From the NCBI GenBank assembly GCA_020793555.1, contig DQIO01000170.1, forward strand, positions 1 to 5,761: DNA of 5,761 bases, read 5' to 3'. Below are positions 1 through 5,074 of the stretch, one piece after another. The translations under genes and the position numbers were made by a program. The notes beneath the pieces are model-generated. The model ran no database searches, was not told where the DNA came from, and saw only the letters and a program-made list of their open reading frames with translations. The DNA comes from Methanosarcinaceae archaeon. GTDB lineage: Archaea > Halobacteriota > Methanosarcinia > Methanosarcinales > Methanosarcinaceae. Numbering within the stretch: the stretch's first letter is position 1; every line of letters starts with the position of its first letter.

Positions 1-37
1 AACTTCCAGTCAATTGTTGTGCCACTATCTATTTATG

Positions 38-81
38 AACTATTCAATCTACCGACAACGTTTATGCATGGCTGAATAGTT
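38..81. repeat. 9-bp perfect inverted repeat, 26-nt loop
   Basis: AACTATTCA at 38-46 is the exact reverse complement of TGAATAGTT at 73-81. The loop (47-72) contains the palindrome ATGCAT. The repeat lies about 150 nt beyond the argC stop in argC's direction of transcription. It could be a 3' hairpin, a regulatory site for a gene outside the window, or chance in AT-rich DNA. Confidence 0.4.
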
Positions 82-224
82 ACCTTGTTAGTTACAGAGG
101 CAGTTTCATTACTTCAATAATTTTCCCTCATTAAATCCTTCATCAAATACACCCAACCACTCGCCTTATCATTAACTTCCTTCTTACCCACTCTTCAATT
201 AGAAGTATAAACACATCAAATCCC

Positions 225-229
225 AAAAA
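225..229 (-). terminator. Possible U-tract end of argC transcript
   Basis: On the minus strand, five T residues follow the argC stop codon within about ten bases. Archaeal RNA polymerase can terminate at short U-tracts without a strong hairpin. Only a weak 4-bp stem (CTTC 193-196 with GAAG 202-205) lies beyond it, so the call is tentative. Confidence 0.3.
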
Positions 230-234
230 CCTCA

Positions 235-1257
235 TCAAGGCGCAATCCCAGCCACCCACAACCCTTCAGTCTCCTCAAATCCGCACATCAAATTCATGTT
301 CTGAATCGCCTGCCCGGACGCGCCTTTCACCAGATTGTCGATTGCAGAGACTACAACAACACGGTTGTTCTGCGTATCAACCTCGAAACCGATGTCACAG
401 AAGTTCGAGCCCCTGACCGCACTCAGCGTTGGGATTCCATCTATCACGCGCACGAATGGCTTGTCCTTGTAGAAATCCGTGTAGATTCGCCTGACCTCAT
501 CTGCCGAGAGGGTGGATTTTGTGAAAATGTGCGCCGTAGTCAATATTCCACGAACCGATGGGATCACATGGGGTGTGAAACTGATGTTCGTAAGTGAATT
601 ATCCAGGCGGTTAAGTTCCTGAAATATCTCGACACGGTGGCGGTGTGTTGTTAACTTGTAAGGCTGTATGTTTTCAGCCATGTTCGGATAGTGCGAAGTC
701 ACGCTTGGGTTGATGCCCGCACCTGAAATACCGGACTTTGAATCAAATATTGCGGCATCAACCAGACCCGCAGTCACAAGCGGTGCTGCCGAGAGAATCG
801 CCCCTGTGGGGTAGCAACCCGGGTTTGAAACGAATATCTCATTCGCAACACCGGGGTGTAGTTCAACAAGACCAAAGACCGCATCAATCGGGTTTGTGTG
901 TTTGATCTCATACACCTGTTCGAACACACTGGTCTTGAGACGATAATCTGCACTCAGGTCAATAACCTTAGTATTGCCATCAAGTAACTGCGGCACAATA
1001 TTCATCGAAGTTCCGTGCGGAACAGCAACGAACACGACATTGCAGCGTTCCTTAATCTCATCAGGACTCAAATCCTCAAAATTCATATCCAAAAATCCTC
1101 GCAGGTGTGTATGCGTATCACACACATCCTTGCCTGCAAGACGCCTTGATGTCGCTGCCTCGATGTTGACATATGGATGCCTGAGTAACAGGCGCATCAG
1201 TTCTCCGCCTGTGTATCCCGACCCGCCAATAATTCCTACGTTTATCATATCGCTCAT
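235..1257 (-). CDS. argC: N-acetyl-gamma-glutamyl-phosphate reductase
   Basis: This cytoplasmic NADPH-dependent enzyme reduces N-acetylglutamyl phosphate to N-acetylglutamate semialdehyde, the third step of arginine (ornithine) synthesis. The 340-residue protein is the usual length for the family. It opens with a dinucleotide-binding glycine motif (VGIIGGSGYTGGEL, about residues 7-20). The catalytic cysteine is Cys148 in SNPGCYPTG. Also visible are SGISGAG (175-181), the conserved HRHRVE segment (205-210) and the C-terminal KGASGQAIQNMNLM region (311-324) typical of ArgC. Met1 and Met4 are both possible starts; neither has a clear Shine-Dalgarno, and a start at Met4 (1248) would match homologues that begin close to the glycine motif. 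A TATA-like element lies about 40 bp upstream. Methanogen argC genes can sit beside argJ or argB, but no gene follows here for at least 234 bp, so this copy looks monocistronic within the window. I see no damage to the reading frame. Confidence 0.97.
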   Translation of the reverse strand: MSDMINVGIIGGSGYTGGELMRLLLRHPYVNIEAATSRRLAGKDVCDTHTHLRGFLDMNFEDLSPDEIKERCNVVFVAVPHGTSMNIVPQLLDGNTKVIDLSADYRLKTSVFEQVYEIKHTNPIDAVFGLVELHPGVANEIFVSNPGCYPTGAILSAAPLVTAGLVDAAIFDSKSGISGAGINPSVTSHYPNMAENIQPYKLTTHRHRVEIFQELNRLDNSLTNISFTPHVIPSVRGILTTAHIFTKSTLSADEVRRIYTDFYKDKPFVRVIDGIPTLSAVRGSNFCDIGFEVDTQNNRVVVVSAIDNLVKGASGQAIQNMNLMCGFEETEGLWVAGIAP

Positions 1258-1295
1258 GCCACAATGTATAGTTCCAATATTAATTAAAGTTGTTA

Positions 1296-1304
1296 TTTTA
1301 TAAG
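1296..1304 (-). promoter_or_regulatory. TATA box for argC
   Basis: On the minus strand the sequence reads CTTATAAAA, a good archaeal TATA element. Placing the start site about 26 nt downstream puts it near 1274, giving a leader of roughly 17 nt before the ATG at 1257. The position is inferred from spacing alone. Confidence 0.55.
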
Positions 1305-1348
1305 CATCCTCGAAAACGTATTACTTTCATTCCGCATGGATTACCCTT

Positions 1349-1366
1349 ATGATGTTATAACACCAT
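1349..1366 (+). promoter_or_regulatory. Palindromic TATA-like element upstream of the deoxyribosyltransferase gene
   Basis: ATGATGTTATAACACCAT is palindromic except for one mismatched pair (1352/1363), and its centre GTTATAAC (1354-1361) resembles a TATA box. A start site about 26 nt downstream falls near 1384. That gives a leader of about 25 nt that includes the GGGG at 1397-1400, a weak Shine-Dalgarno. A second candidate, CTTAAAATA at 1379-1387, would instead give a leaderless message starting at the ATG. The sequence alone does not decide between them. Confidence 0.4.
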
Positions 1367-1408
1367 ATCTGGAAGTTACTTAAAATATAGCACAATGGGG
1401 ACATAAAA

Positions 1409-1837
1409 ATGACCGCAACAAAAACAATATACCTCGCAGCACCTTTATTCTCGAAGGCGGAACAGGAATTTAACCGCAAACTTCGCGATCAGATAACTGA
1501 ACGCGGTTTCTCTGTGTTCCTGCCACAAGAAGACTCCAACGATACCACAGACATGCGGCATGAAGAAAAACAGAATTACATTTTTAAGCAAAACCTTGAA
1601 GCAATCGACAATTCCGACATCATTGTTGCAGTCCTGGACGGTGGCAGCGATGTTGACTCAGGCACTGCGTGGGAACTTGGTTATGCATTTGCCAACAAAA
1701 AAACAGTCCTTGCCCTCAAAACTGATTTCAGAACACTCGGCTCAGAGGGTATCGTGAACCTCATGATAGAAGTATCAGTAGACGCGCTTGCAACCAACAT
1801 AAACGGACTCATGGACGCACTTGAACAGTATCGTTGA
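1409..1837 (+). CDS. Nucleoside 2-deoxyribosyltransferase-family protein
   Basis: This soluble 142-residue protein belongs to the nucleoside 2-deoxyribosyltransferase family, whose members swap the base on deoxynucleosides or hydrolyse deoxynucleoside 5'-monophosphates (the DNPH1/Rcl branch). It starts with the family's phosphate/sugar-loop segment IYLAAPLFSKAEQEF (7-21). The signature LDGGSDVDSGTAWELGYAFA lies at about 76-95. By analogy with the Lactobacillus enzyme, Glu89 would be the nucleophile and Asp83 its partner, and Asn117 in IVNLM may match the conserved C-terminal Asn. The C-terminus ends in YR rather than the catalytic terminal Tyr of the lactobacillar enzyme, so the exact activity (transferase or N-hydrolase) is uncertain. 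A role in deoxynucleotide salvage or clean-up is inferred. The only start before the motif is the ATG at 1409, preceded by GGGG with 8 nt spacing. It diverges from argC and converges on the transporter gene with no gap, so it is probably transcribed alone. Confidence 0.85.
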   Translation: MTATKTIYLAAPLFSKAEQEFNRKLRDQITERGFSVFLPQEDSNDTTDMRHEEKQNYIFKQNLEAIDNSDIIVAVLDGGSDVDSGTAWELGYAFANKKTVLALKTDFRTLGSEGIVNLMIEVSVDALATNINGLMDALEQYR

Positions 1838-1840
1838 TCA
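1835..1840. other. Abutting stop codons of two convergent genes (TGATCA)
   Basis: The TGA of the plus-strand gene (1835-1837) is directly followed by the TGA of the minus-strand transporter gene (1838-1840, read as TCA), making the palindrome TGATCA. There is no intergenic DNA, so the transcript of each gene must end inside the other gene and the two 3' ends would be complementary. Confidence 0.95.
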
Positions 1841-3091
1841 TCCGATCTCGCCGCATTCAAAATCCGCAATATCCATGTGATGTGCAGGTTCATCCACCTT
1901 TTTCCATACAATCACACCGGCAAGCACCATCAGAGCCGCACAGACATAGAACGGTGTCTCAAAAGTAACATATCCTGCAAGCAGTCCGCCAAATATAGGA
2001 CCTATTGCCATCCCGCCTGCATAGGCTGTGGTTATCATACTGAGTTTTGAACTGACCATCGTTCCACCCGACAGGTCGCTCGCAAGTGCAATTACAGGAG
2101 TATCAATCGCTGCAATCGTAAATCCCTGAAGTGCACGAAGTAGTATCAACTGTTCGATACTTGTCACATAACCGGTACCGATCACAAGAGGAGCGCTTAA
2201 TAGCAGACCTCCGACGATCAACTTTTTCCTGCCTATCCTATCTGACAATGCACCGATCGGCGTTTGAAATATCAAACGAGCAAGCATATATGCAGATAAC
2301 GCTATCCCCAACGAAAATTCAGAAGCTCCAAGTCTAATCTCATATTCAGGCAGTAGTGCGACGATCATCATGATTCCGACCATCATCATAAACATAGCAC
2401 CTGAGAGAACAAGGATCGACCCTTTGCCGTTCTTCACATCATCATCCATAACCTTCTCAATACAGGTGTTGTGTGTCTCTTTCACAAGAAGATTGACCAA
2501 TATTAAACTCACAATTCCAAATAAGGCACAGAGATAAAAAGCGGTATTAAAACTGTAATACGTTGCAACCGCACCGCCAAGAACCGGACCCAGGCCAAAC
2601 CCCAATCCACGAATTGTAGAATATATGCCAACAGCCTTACCTCGTGTAGCCGGAGTGGACAGGTGTGTGACCATCGCAATTATTGCAGGTATGGTTGCGC
2701 CAACAGTTATTCCTTGCATGATCCTAAGAACAAGCAACTGCTCATAACTTGTAACGTGTGCGTACATAAGCGAAAGAACAGTGTAGCCGACCAATCCAAA
2801 GATGATGAAAGGCTTTCTCCGGTCAAGCTTATCAGACAACTTCCCCATTATGGGCTGTGCAATCGCATTGAACAAACCAAAAACAGTCATCACAATACCG
2901 GCTTTAAGAATAAGCGGAATGTCCGGTAATAGTGATGTTTGCAGATCAACTATGTACAGCGGTATCAAGGTGACCAGCATCCCTGTTCCCATGTCCTCGA
3001 AAAAACGAGACAGTGAAAGAATATACAGTTCCCTACTGATACCATCGGATACTTGTGGTTTCACTGTACTGTTTATGCTACTGTTTTTCAT
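1838..3091 (-). CDS. Major facilitator superfamily transporter, 12-TM, DHA1-like
   Basis: This 417-residue integral membrane protein is probably a proton-coupled antiporter or exporter of the drug-efflux-like branch; the substrate cannot be read from sequence. The N-terminal 20 residues are polar and cytoplasmic. Hydrophobic segments follow across about 22-205, then a charged central loop (about 206-223, rich in Asp and Lys) and a second hydrophobic half at 224-396. Motif A appears in both halves, GKLSDKLDRRKP (83-94) and GALSDRIGRKKL (280-291). Motif-B-like segments also repeat: EQLLVLRIMQGITVG (117-131) and EQLILLRALQGFTIA (313-327). The internal duplication of the MFS fold is therefore directly visible. 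The ATG at 3091 has no Shine-Dalgarno, and a TATA element 32-42 bp upstream suggests a very short leader. It is on the same strand as the NifU-domain gene 131 bp upstream but has its own promoter-like sequence. No regulator gene lies beside it. Confidence 0.93.
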   Translation of the reverse strand: MKNSSINSTVKPQVSDGISRELYILSLSRFFEDMGTGMLVTLIPLYIVDLQTSLLPDIPLILKAGIVMTVFGLFNAIAQPIMGKLSDKLDRRKPFIIFGLVGYTVLSLMYAHVTSYEQLLVLRIMQGITVGATIPAIIAMVTHLSTPATRGKAVGIYSTIRGLGFGLGPVLGGAVATYYSFNTAFYLCALFGIVSLILVNLLVKETHNTCIEKVMDDDVKNGKGSILVLSGAMFMMMVGIMMIVALLPEYEIRLGASEFSLGIALSAYMLARLIFQTPIGALSDRIGRKKLIVGGLLLSAPLVIGTGYVTSIEQLILLRALQGFTIAAIDTPVIALASDLSGGTMVSSKLSMITTAYAGGMAIGPIFGGLLAGYVTFETPFYVCAALMVLAGVIVWKKVDEPAHHMDIADFECGEIG

Positions 3092-3100
3092 TTTATTTTT

Positions 3101-3150
3101 CTCTTATATGGTAGATCCACAAAATATTATAAATTCGCCATATAAAAGAG
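3101..3150. repeat. Interrupted inverted repeat flanking the transporter's TATA box
   Basis: CTCTTATATGG at 3101-3111 is the inverse of CCATATAAAAGAG at 3138-3150 apart from two extra A residues. The inner arms ATATGG/CCATAT are perfect, and the outer arms CTCTT/AAGAG are perfect but shifted by 2 nt. The TATA element at 3123-3133 sits in the middle. This arrangement would suit an operator, but no cognate regulator is visible. Confidence 0.4.
3123..3133 (-). promoter_or_regulatory. TATA box for the MFS transporter gene
   Basis: On the minus strand the sequence reads TTTATAATATT. A start site about 26 nt downstream falls near 3103, leaving a leader of only about 11 nt before the ATG at 3091, consistent with the lack of a Shine-Dalgarno. 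The same 11 bases occur upstream of the NifU-domain gene (3573-3583). Confidence 0.55.
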
Positions 3151-3222
3151 TGTTGAAAATAGCACAGAATCAGTTCATTTACGATGTCAAGTTTTCAGCA
3201 GCCTTAGAAAATACATCTCTAA

Positions 3223-3534
3223 TTATTGCTTGATCGACTCAACTTTTGTTACTTCGGGAATCTCTTTTTTGAGCACAGATTCAACCCCATCGCGTATTAT
3301 CTTTGGAGTAATACTGCATCTTCCGCAAGCGCATTCGGGACGAATTTTAAATTCTCTTATGAATGTACTGAACGTAACAGGGGCAGTCGTCTTTTTGAGC
3401 AAAATTGTTACGACACCGTTTTCGTCAACATCAACAAGCTCGATATCTCCGCCATCAGCCTGAATACTTGGGCGAACGCGGTCTATAATTTCACTGACTT
3501 TTTGTTTCATCAGAAAAACATTGTGATTACTCAT
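3223..3534 (-). CDS. NifU C-terminal (Nfu)-domain protein with unusual cysteine region
   Basis: This small cytoplasmic protein (103 residues) is built around one NifU C-terminal domain, the module that in Nfu proteins carries a 4Fe-4S cluster for delivery to apoproteins. The domain start is clear: VSEIIDRVRPSIQADGGDIELVDVD-ENG (about 13-40), followed by the strand VVTILL. The end is also clear: RDGVESVLKKEIPEVTKV (81-98). Between them, normal Nfu proteins run straight from the strand into GACxxCPxS. Here about 18-20 residues intervene (about 47-66, including FSTFIREFKIRP), followed by Cys68-Ala-Cys70-Gly-Arg-Cys73. Cys70 and Cys73 align with the usual CxxC; Cys68 is extra, and the Pro after the second Cys is Ser. 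Fe-S carriage is therefore plausible but unproven. Met1 fits the upstream TATA; Met9 is an alternative start. No other Fe-S assembly gene is in the window. It diverges from aroC and precedes the transporter gene by 131 bp. Confidence 0.85.
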   Translation of the reverse strand: MSNHNVFLMKQKVSEIIDRVRPSIQADGGDIELVDVDENGVVTILLKKTTAPVTFSTFIREFKIRPECACGRCSITPKIIRDGVESVLKKEIPEVTKVESIKQ

Positions 3535-3550
3535 ATATTAACACGATGGT

Positions 3551-3568
3551 TTGTACAAAACTGTACAA
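3551..3568. promoter_or_regulatory. Candidate operator: perfect inverted repeat TTGTACA-N4-TGTACAA
   Basis: TTGTACA (3551-3557) and TGTACAA (3562-3568) are perfect inverse arms around AAAC. The 18-bp site lies between the TATA element (3573-3583) and the start codon (3534) of the NifU-domain gene, over the predicted transcription start near 3553. That is the expected place for a repressor that blocks polymerase loading. It could instead fold as a short 5' hairpin. I do not recognise a known regulator for this motif. Confidence 0.5.
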
Positions 3569-3572
3569 TACC

Positions 3573-3583
3573 AATATTATAAA
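3573..3583 (-). promoter_or_regulatory. TATA box for the NifU-domain gene
   Basis: On the minus strand the sequence reads TTTATAATATT, preceded by further T residues. The inferred start site is near 3553, giving a leader of about 19 nt before the ATG at 3534. The core is identical to the TATA element of the downstream transporter gene. Confidence 0.55.
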
Positions 3584-3769
3584 AATACATTTAACTCAAA
3601 AAACCAAGTCAATAAAATATTTGGTACGCCCGAATTACATTGAACTGCATACTTATGGGGGATATACAGCGAGAATAATTACTATCACAAACGGTTTATT
3701 CATTGGAAAACATAAATGGCTTGATTATAGAATAGGGAAATAAATGATGATTCCTGATAAATGAAGTTG
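3584..3769. other. Divergent intergenic DNA between the NifU-domain gene and aroC
   Basis: This AT-rich stretch has no recognised gene. A 65-codon plus-strand open frame (3546-3743) crosses it, but it starts inside the NifU promoter, has no recognisable domain and is low-complexity in composition. No strong hairpin or riboswitch-like fold was seen; ACCAA (3603-3607) and TTGGT (3621-3625) can pair only weakly. Confidence 0.5.
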
Positions 3770-3777
3770 TTATAAGT
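3769..3777 (+). promoter_or_regulatory. TATA box for aroC
   Basis: GTTATAAGT is centred near 3773. A start site about 26 nt downstream falls near 3799, which is after the ATG codons at 3781 and 3796. This leaves about 15 nt of leader before the ATG at 3814 and is an argument for that start. Confidence 0.5.
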
Positions 3778-3813
3778 GGAATGATCAAATATATCATGGA
3801 GATAAATACAATT

Positions 3814-4905
3814 ATGCCGGGAAATACATTCGGTCATTCATTCAGAATTACAACATGGGGCGAGTCACACGGACGCGCAGTAGGCGTTACTGTTGACGGA
3901 GTCCCTGCGGGACTGTCACTTTGCGAAGAGGACGTACAAAAAGAACTTGACAGACGCAAACCCGGACAGAGCGAAGTATCTACACCGCGCACCGAAGCCG
4001 ACCGTGTGGAAATCCTTTCAGGACTTTTCGAGGGCAAGACCACAGGTACGCCAATAGCGATGCTTGTGTGGAACAAGGATGCCAATTCAGGATCATATGA
4101 TAATATCAAAAACCTTGCGCGCCCGGGGCATGCTGATTATCCATACATTGCGAAATACGGAATTCGAGATTACCGCGGTGGCGGACGATCGTCTGCGCGC
4201 GAGACCATTGGACGCGTGGCTGCAGGTGCAATTGCAAAAAAACTATTGTCCGAATTCGGAATAGTGGTTGCAGCCCATGTGATAGAACTTGGCGGTGTCC
4301 ATGCAGAACCCGTTTCATTTGACGACATACTCAACAACGTTGAAAAAACACCGGTACGATGTGCCGACCTTGATGCTGCAAAAAAAATGCTTGATGCGGT
4401 AGCGCTTGCGCGTGCGGACGGAGATAGCTTAGGCGGTATTGTTGAGATAATAGCCAACGGTGTACCTGCGGGAATCGGGGAACCTGTATTCGATAAACTG
4501 GATGCCGATATTGCAAAAGCTATCATGAGCATCGGGGCTGTCAAGGGTGTTGAGATCGGTGTAGGATTTGGATGTGCGAATATGCGTGGCAGTGAAATGA
4601 ACGACCCGTTCATCATCGAAGACGGACAGATCGCAACCGCCTCAAACAATGCCGGCGGGATCATTGGAGGCATTTCATCAGGAATGCCAATAATATGCCG
4701 CGCTGCTGTCAAGCCGACCCCGTCCATCTCAAAGATGCAGCGTACTGTTGATATGACAACGATGACTGAAAAAGAGATTATGATAGAGGGACGGCATGAC
4801 CCGACAATACCACCGCGGATGGTTCCGGTTGCTGAAGCGATGATTGCCTTGGTTATTGCAGATCACATGATACGAAGCAGCAGGATCAATGCGAATTCGT
4901 TGTAA
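3814..4905 (+). CDS. aroC: Chorismate synthase
   Basis: This FMN-dependent cytoplasmic enzyme converts 5-enolpyruvylshikimate 3-phosphate to chorismate, the last step of the shikimate pathway and the branch point for Phe, Tyr and Trp. From the ATG at 3814 the protein has 363 residues, the normal family length, and begins [20 protein letters not shown] like its relatives. The frame can be extended to an ATG at 3781 (374 residues), but those 11 residues are atypical and the TATA element would then lie at the start codon. A GGAG (3798-3801) sits 12 nt before the chosen ATG. All family signatures are present: GESHG (16-20, His19), the second active-site His106 in [22 protein letters not shown] (124-139), and GRHDP near the C-terminus (326-330). 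It diverges from the NifU-domain gene and converges on the aminotransferase gene. No other shikimate gene is in the window. Confidence 0.97.
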   Translation: MPGNTFGHSFRITTWGESHGRAVGVTVDGVPAGLSLCEEDVQKELDRRKPGQSEVSTPRTEADRVEILSGLFEGKTTGTPIAMLVWNKDANSGSYDNIKNLARPGHADYPYIAKYGIRDYRGGGRSSARETIGRVAAGAIAKKLLSEFGIVVAAHVIELGGVHAEPVSFDDILNNVEKTPVRCADLDAAKKMLDAVALARADGDSLGGIVEIIANGVPAGIGEPVFDKLDADIAKAIMSIGAVKGVEIGVGFGCANMRGSEMNDPFIIEDGQIATASNNAGGIIGGISSGMPIICRAAVKPTPSISKMQRTVDMTTMTEKEIMIEGRHDPTIPPRMVPVAEAMIALVIADHMIRSSRINANSL

Positions 4906-4924
4906 AACAGTAACAATATATGTG

Positions 4925-4930
4925 TTTTTT
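4925..4930 (+). terminator. U-tract terminator of aroC
   Basis: Six T residues begin 20 nt after the aroC stop codon, the common form of archaeal terminator. They also form the outer end of the left arm of the inverted repeat at 4925-4982. Confidence 0.5.
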
Positions 4931-4982
4931 GACGTAAAGCCCCTTATAACCGCCTACGGAGGATTGCTTCGGCGTCAAAAAA
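4925..4982. repeat. 10-bp perfect inverted repeat with T/A-tract arms
   Basis: TTTTTTGACG at 4925-4934 pairs perfectly with CGTCAAAAAA at 4973-4982. Inside the 38-nt loop, AAGC (4937-4940) can pair with GCTT (4966-4969), and CCT (4953-4955) with AGG (4960-4962), so a longer branched stem is possible. Because it is symmetric, each strand reads a T-run first: for aroC at 4925-4930, and for the minus-strand aminotransferase transcript at 4977-4983. It may be a two-way termination zone. Confidence 0.5.
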
Positions 4983-5035
4983 AGTTAAACGAATACTATA
5001 ATTTAGAGGCATCGGTACCCCGAAAAACATATTCT

Positions 5036-5074
5036 AAAAAAAGTATTGAAGACCGTATCAGATCTTCAATTTTT
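5036..5074. terminator. Bidirectional hairpin terminator between aroC and the aminotransferase gene
   Basis: ATTGAAGA (5045-5052) and TCTTCAAT (5063-5070) form a perfect 8-bp stem with a 10-nt loop. On the plus strand it runs into TTTTT (5070-5074). On the minus strand it is followed, two bases on, by seven T residues (5036-5042). It thus has the stem-plus-U-tract layout in both directions. It includes the last codons and the TGA (5058-5060) of the minus-strand gene. Confidence 0.6.

Larger units (their letters stand above)
1..234. other. Left-edge intergenic stretch, no gene recognised
   Basis: This stretch lies downstream of argC and is AT-rich, with stop codons in all six frames. Two plus frames are open from the left edge for only about 25 codons (stops near 73-81). 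They have no recognisable similarity, so the tail of a gene entering from the left cannot be shown or excluded. The stretch holds a 9-bp inverted repeat (38-46 with 73-81) and a short direct repeat, AGTTAC, at 78-83 and 90-95. No tRNA-like or insertion-sequence-like structure was seen. Confidence 0.6.

Noticed and set aside
1..80. C-terminal tail of a plus-strand gene entering from the left
   Set aside because: Two frames are open for about 25 codons, which is expected by chance, and neither resembles a known protein end.
974..1303. 109-codon plus-strand frame opposite the argC start
   Set aside because: It is antisense to conserved ArgC sequence, and its product shows no domain or plausible start signal.
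1..1377. AACTTCCAG at 1-9 and its inverse CTGGAAGTT at 1369-1377 as ends of a mobile element enclosing argC
   Set aside because: The match does not extend past 9 bp, there is no transposase, and argC is a normal core gene.
3370..3420. Frameshift in the NifU-domain gene as an explanation for the odd centre
   Set aside because: The +1 frame gives a short Cys-Pro-Cys stretch and then a stop, and the +2 frame also stops soon; neither yields GACxxCPxS, while the annotated frame keeps the CxxC at the right distance from DGVE.
3226..3582. 118-codon plus-strand frame covering the NifU-domain gene
   Set aside because: The minus-strand frame has clear NifU-domain residues (RPSIQADGGDIELVDVD); the plus frame has none and would need a promoter where none is seen.
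3546..3743. 65-codon plus-strand frame in the NifU/aroC spacer
   Set aside because: It begins inside the NifU-gene promoter and dyad, has no Shine-Dalgarno or recognisable motif, and its length is within chance for AT-rich DNA.
4170..4727. 185-codon open frame antisense to aroC
   Set aside because: It lies wholly opposite the well-matched chorismate synthase, is rich in Ser, Pro, Ala and Ile as expected from a shadow frame, and matches no family I know.
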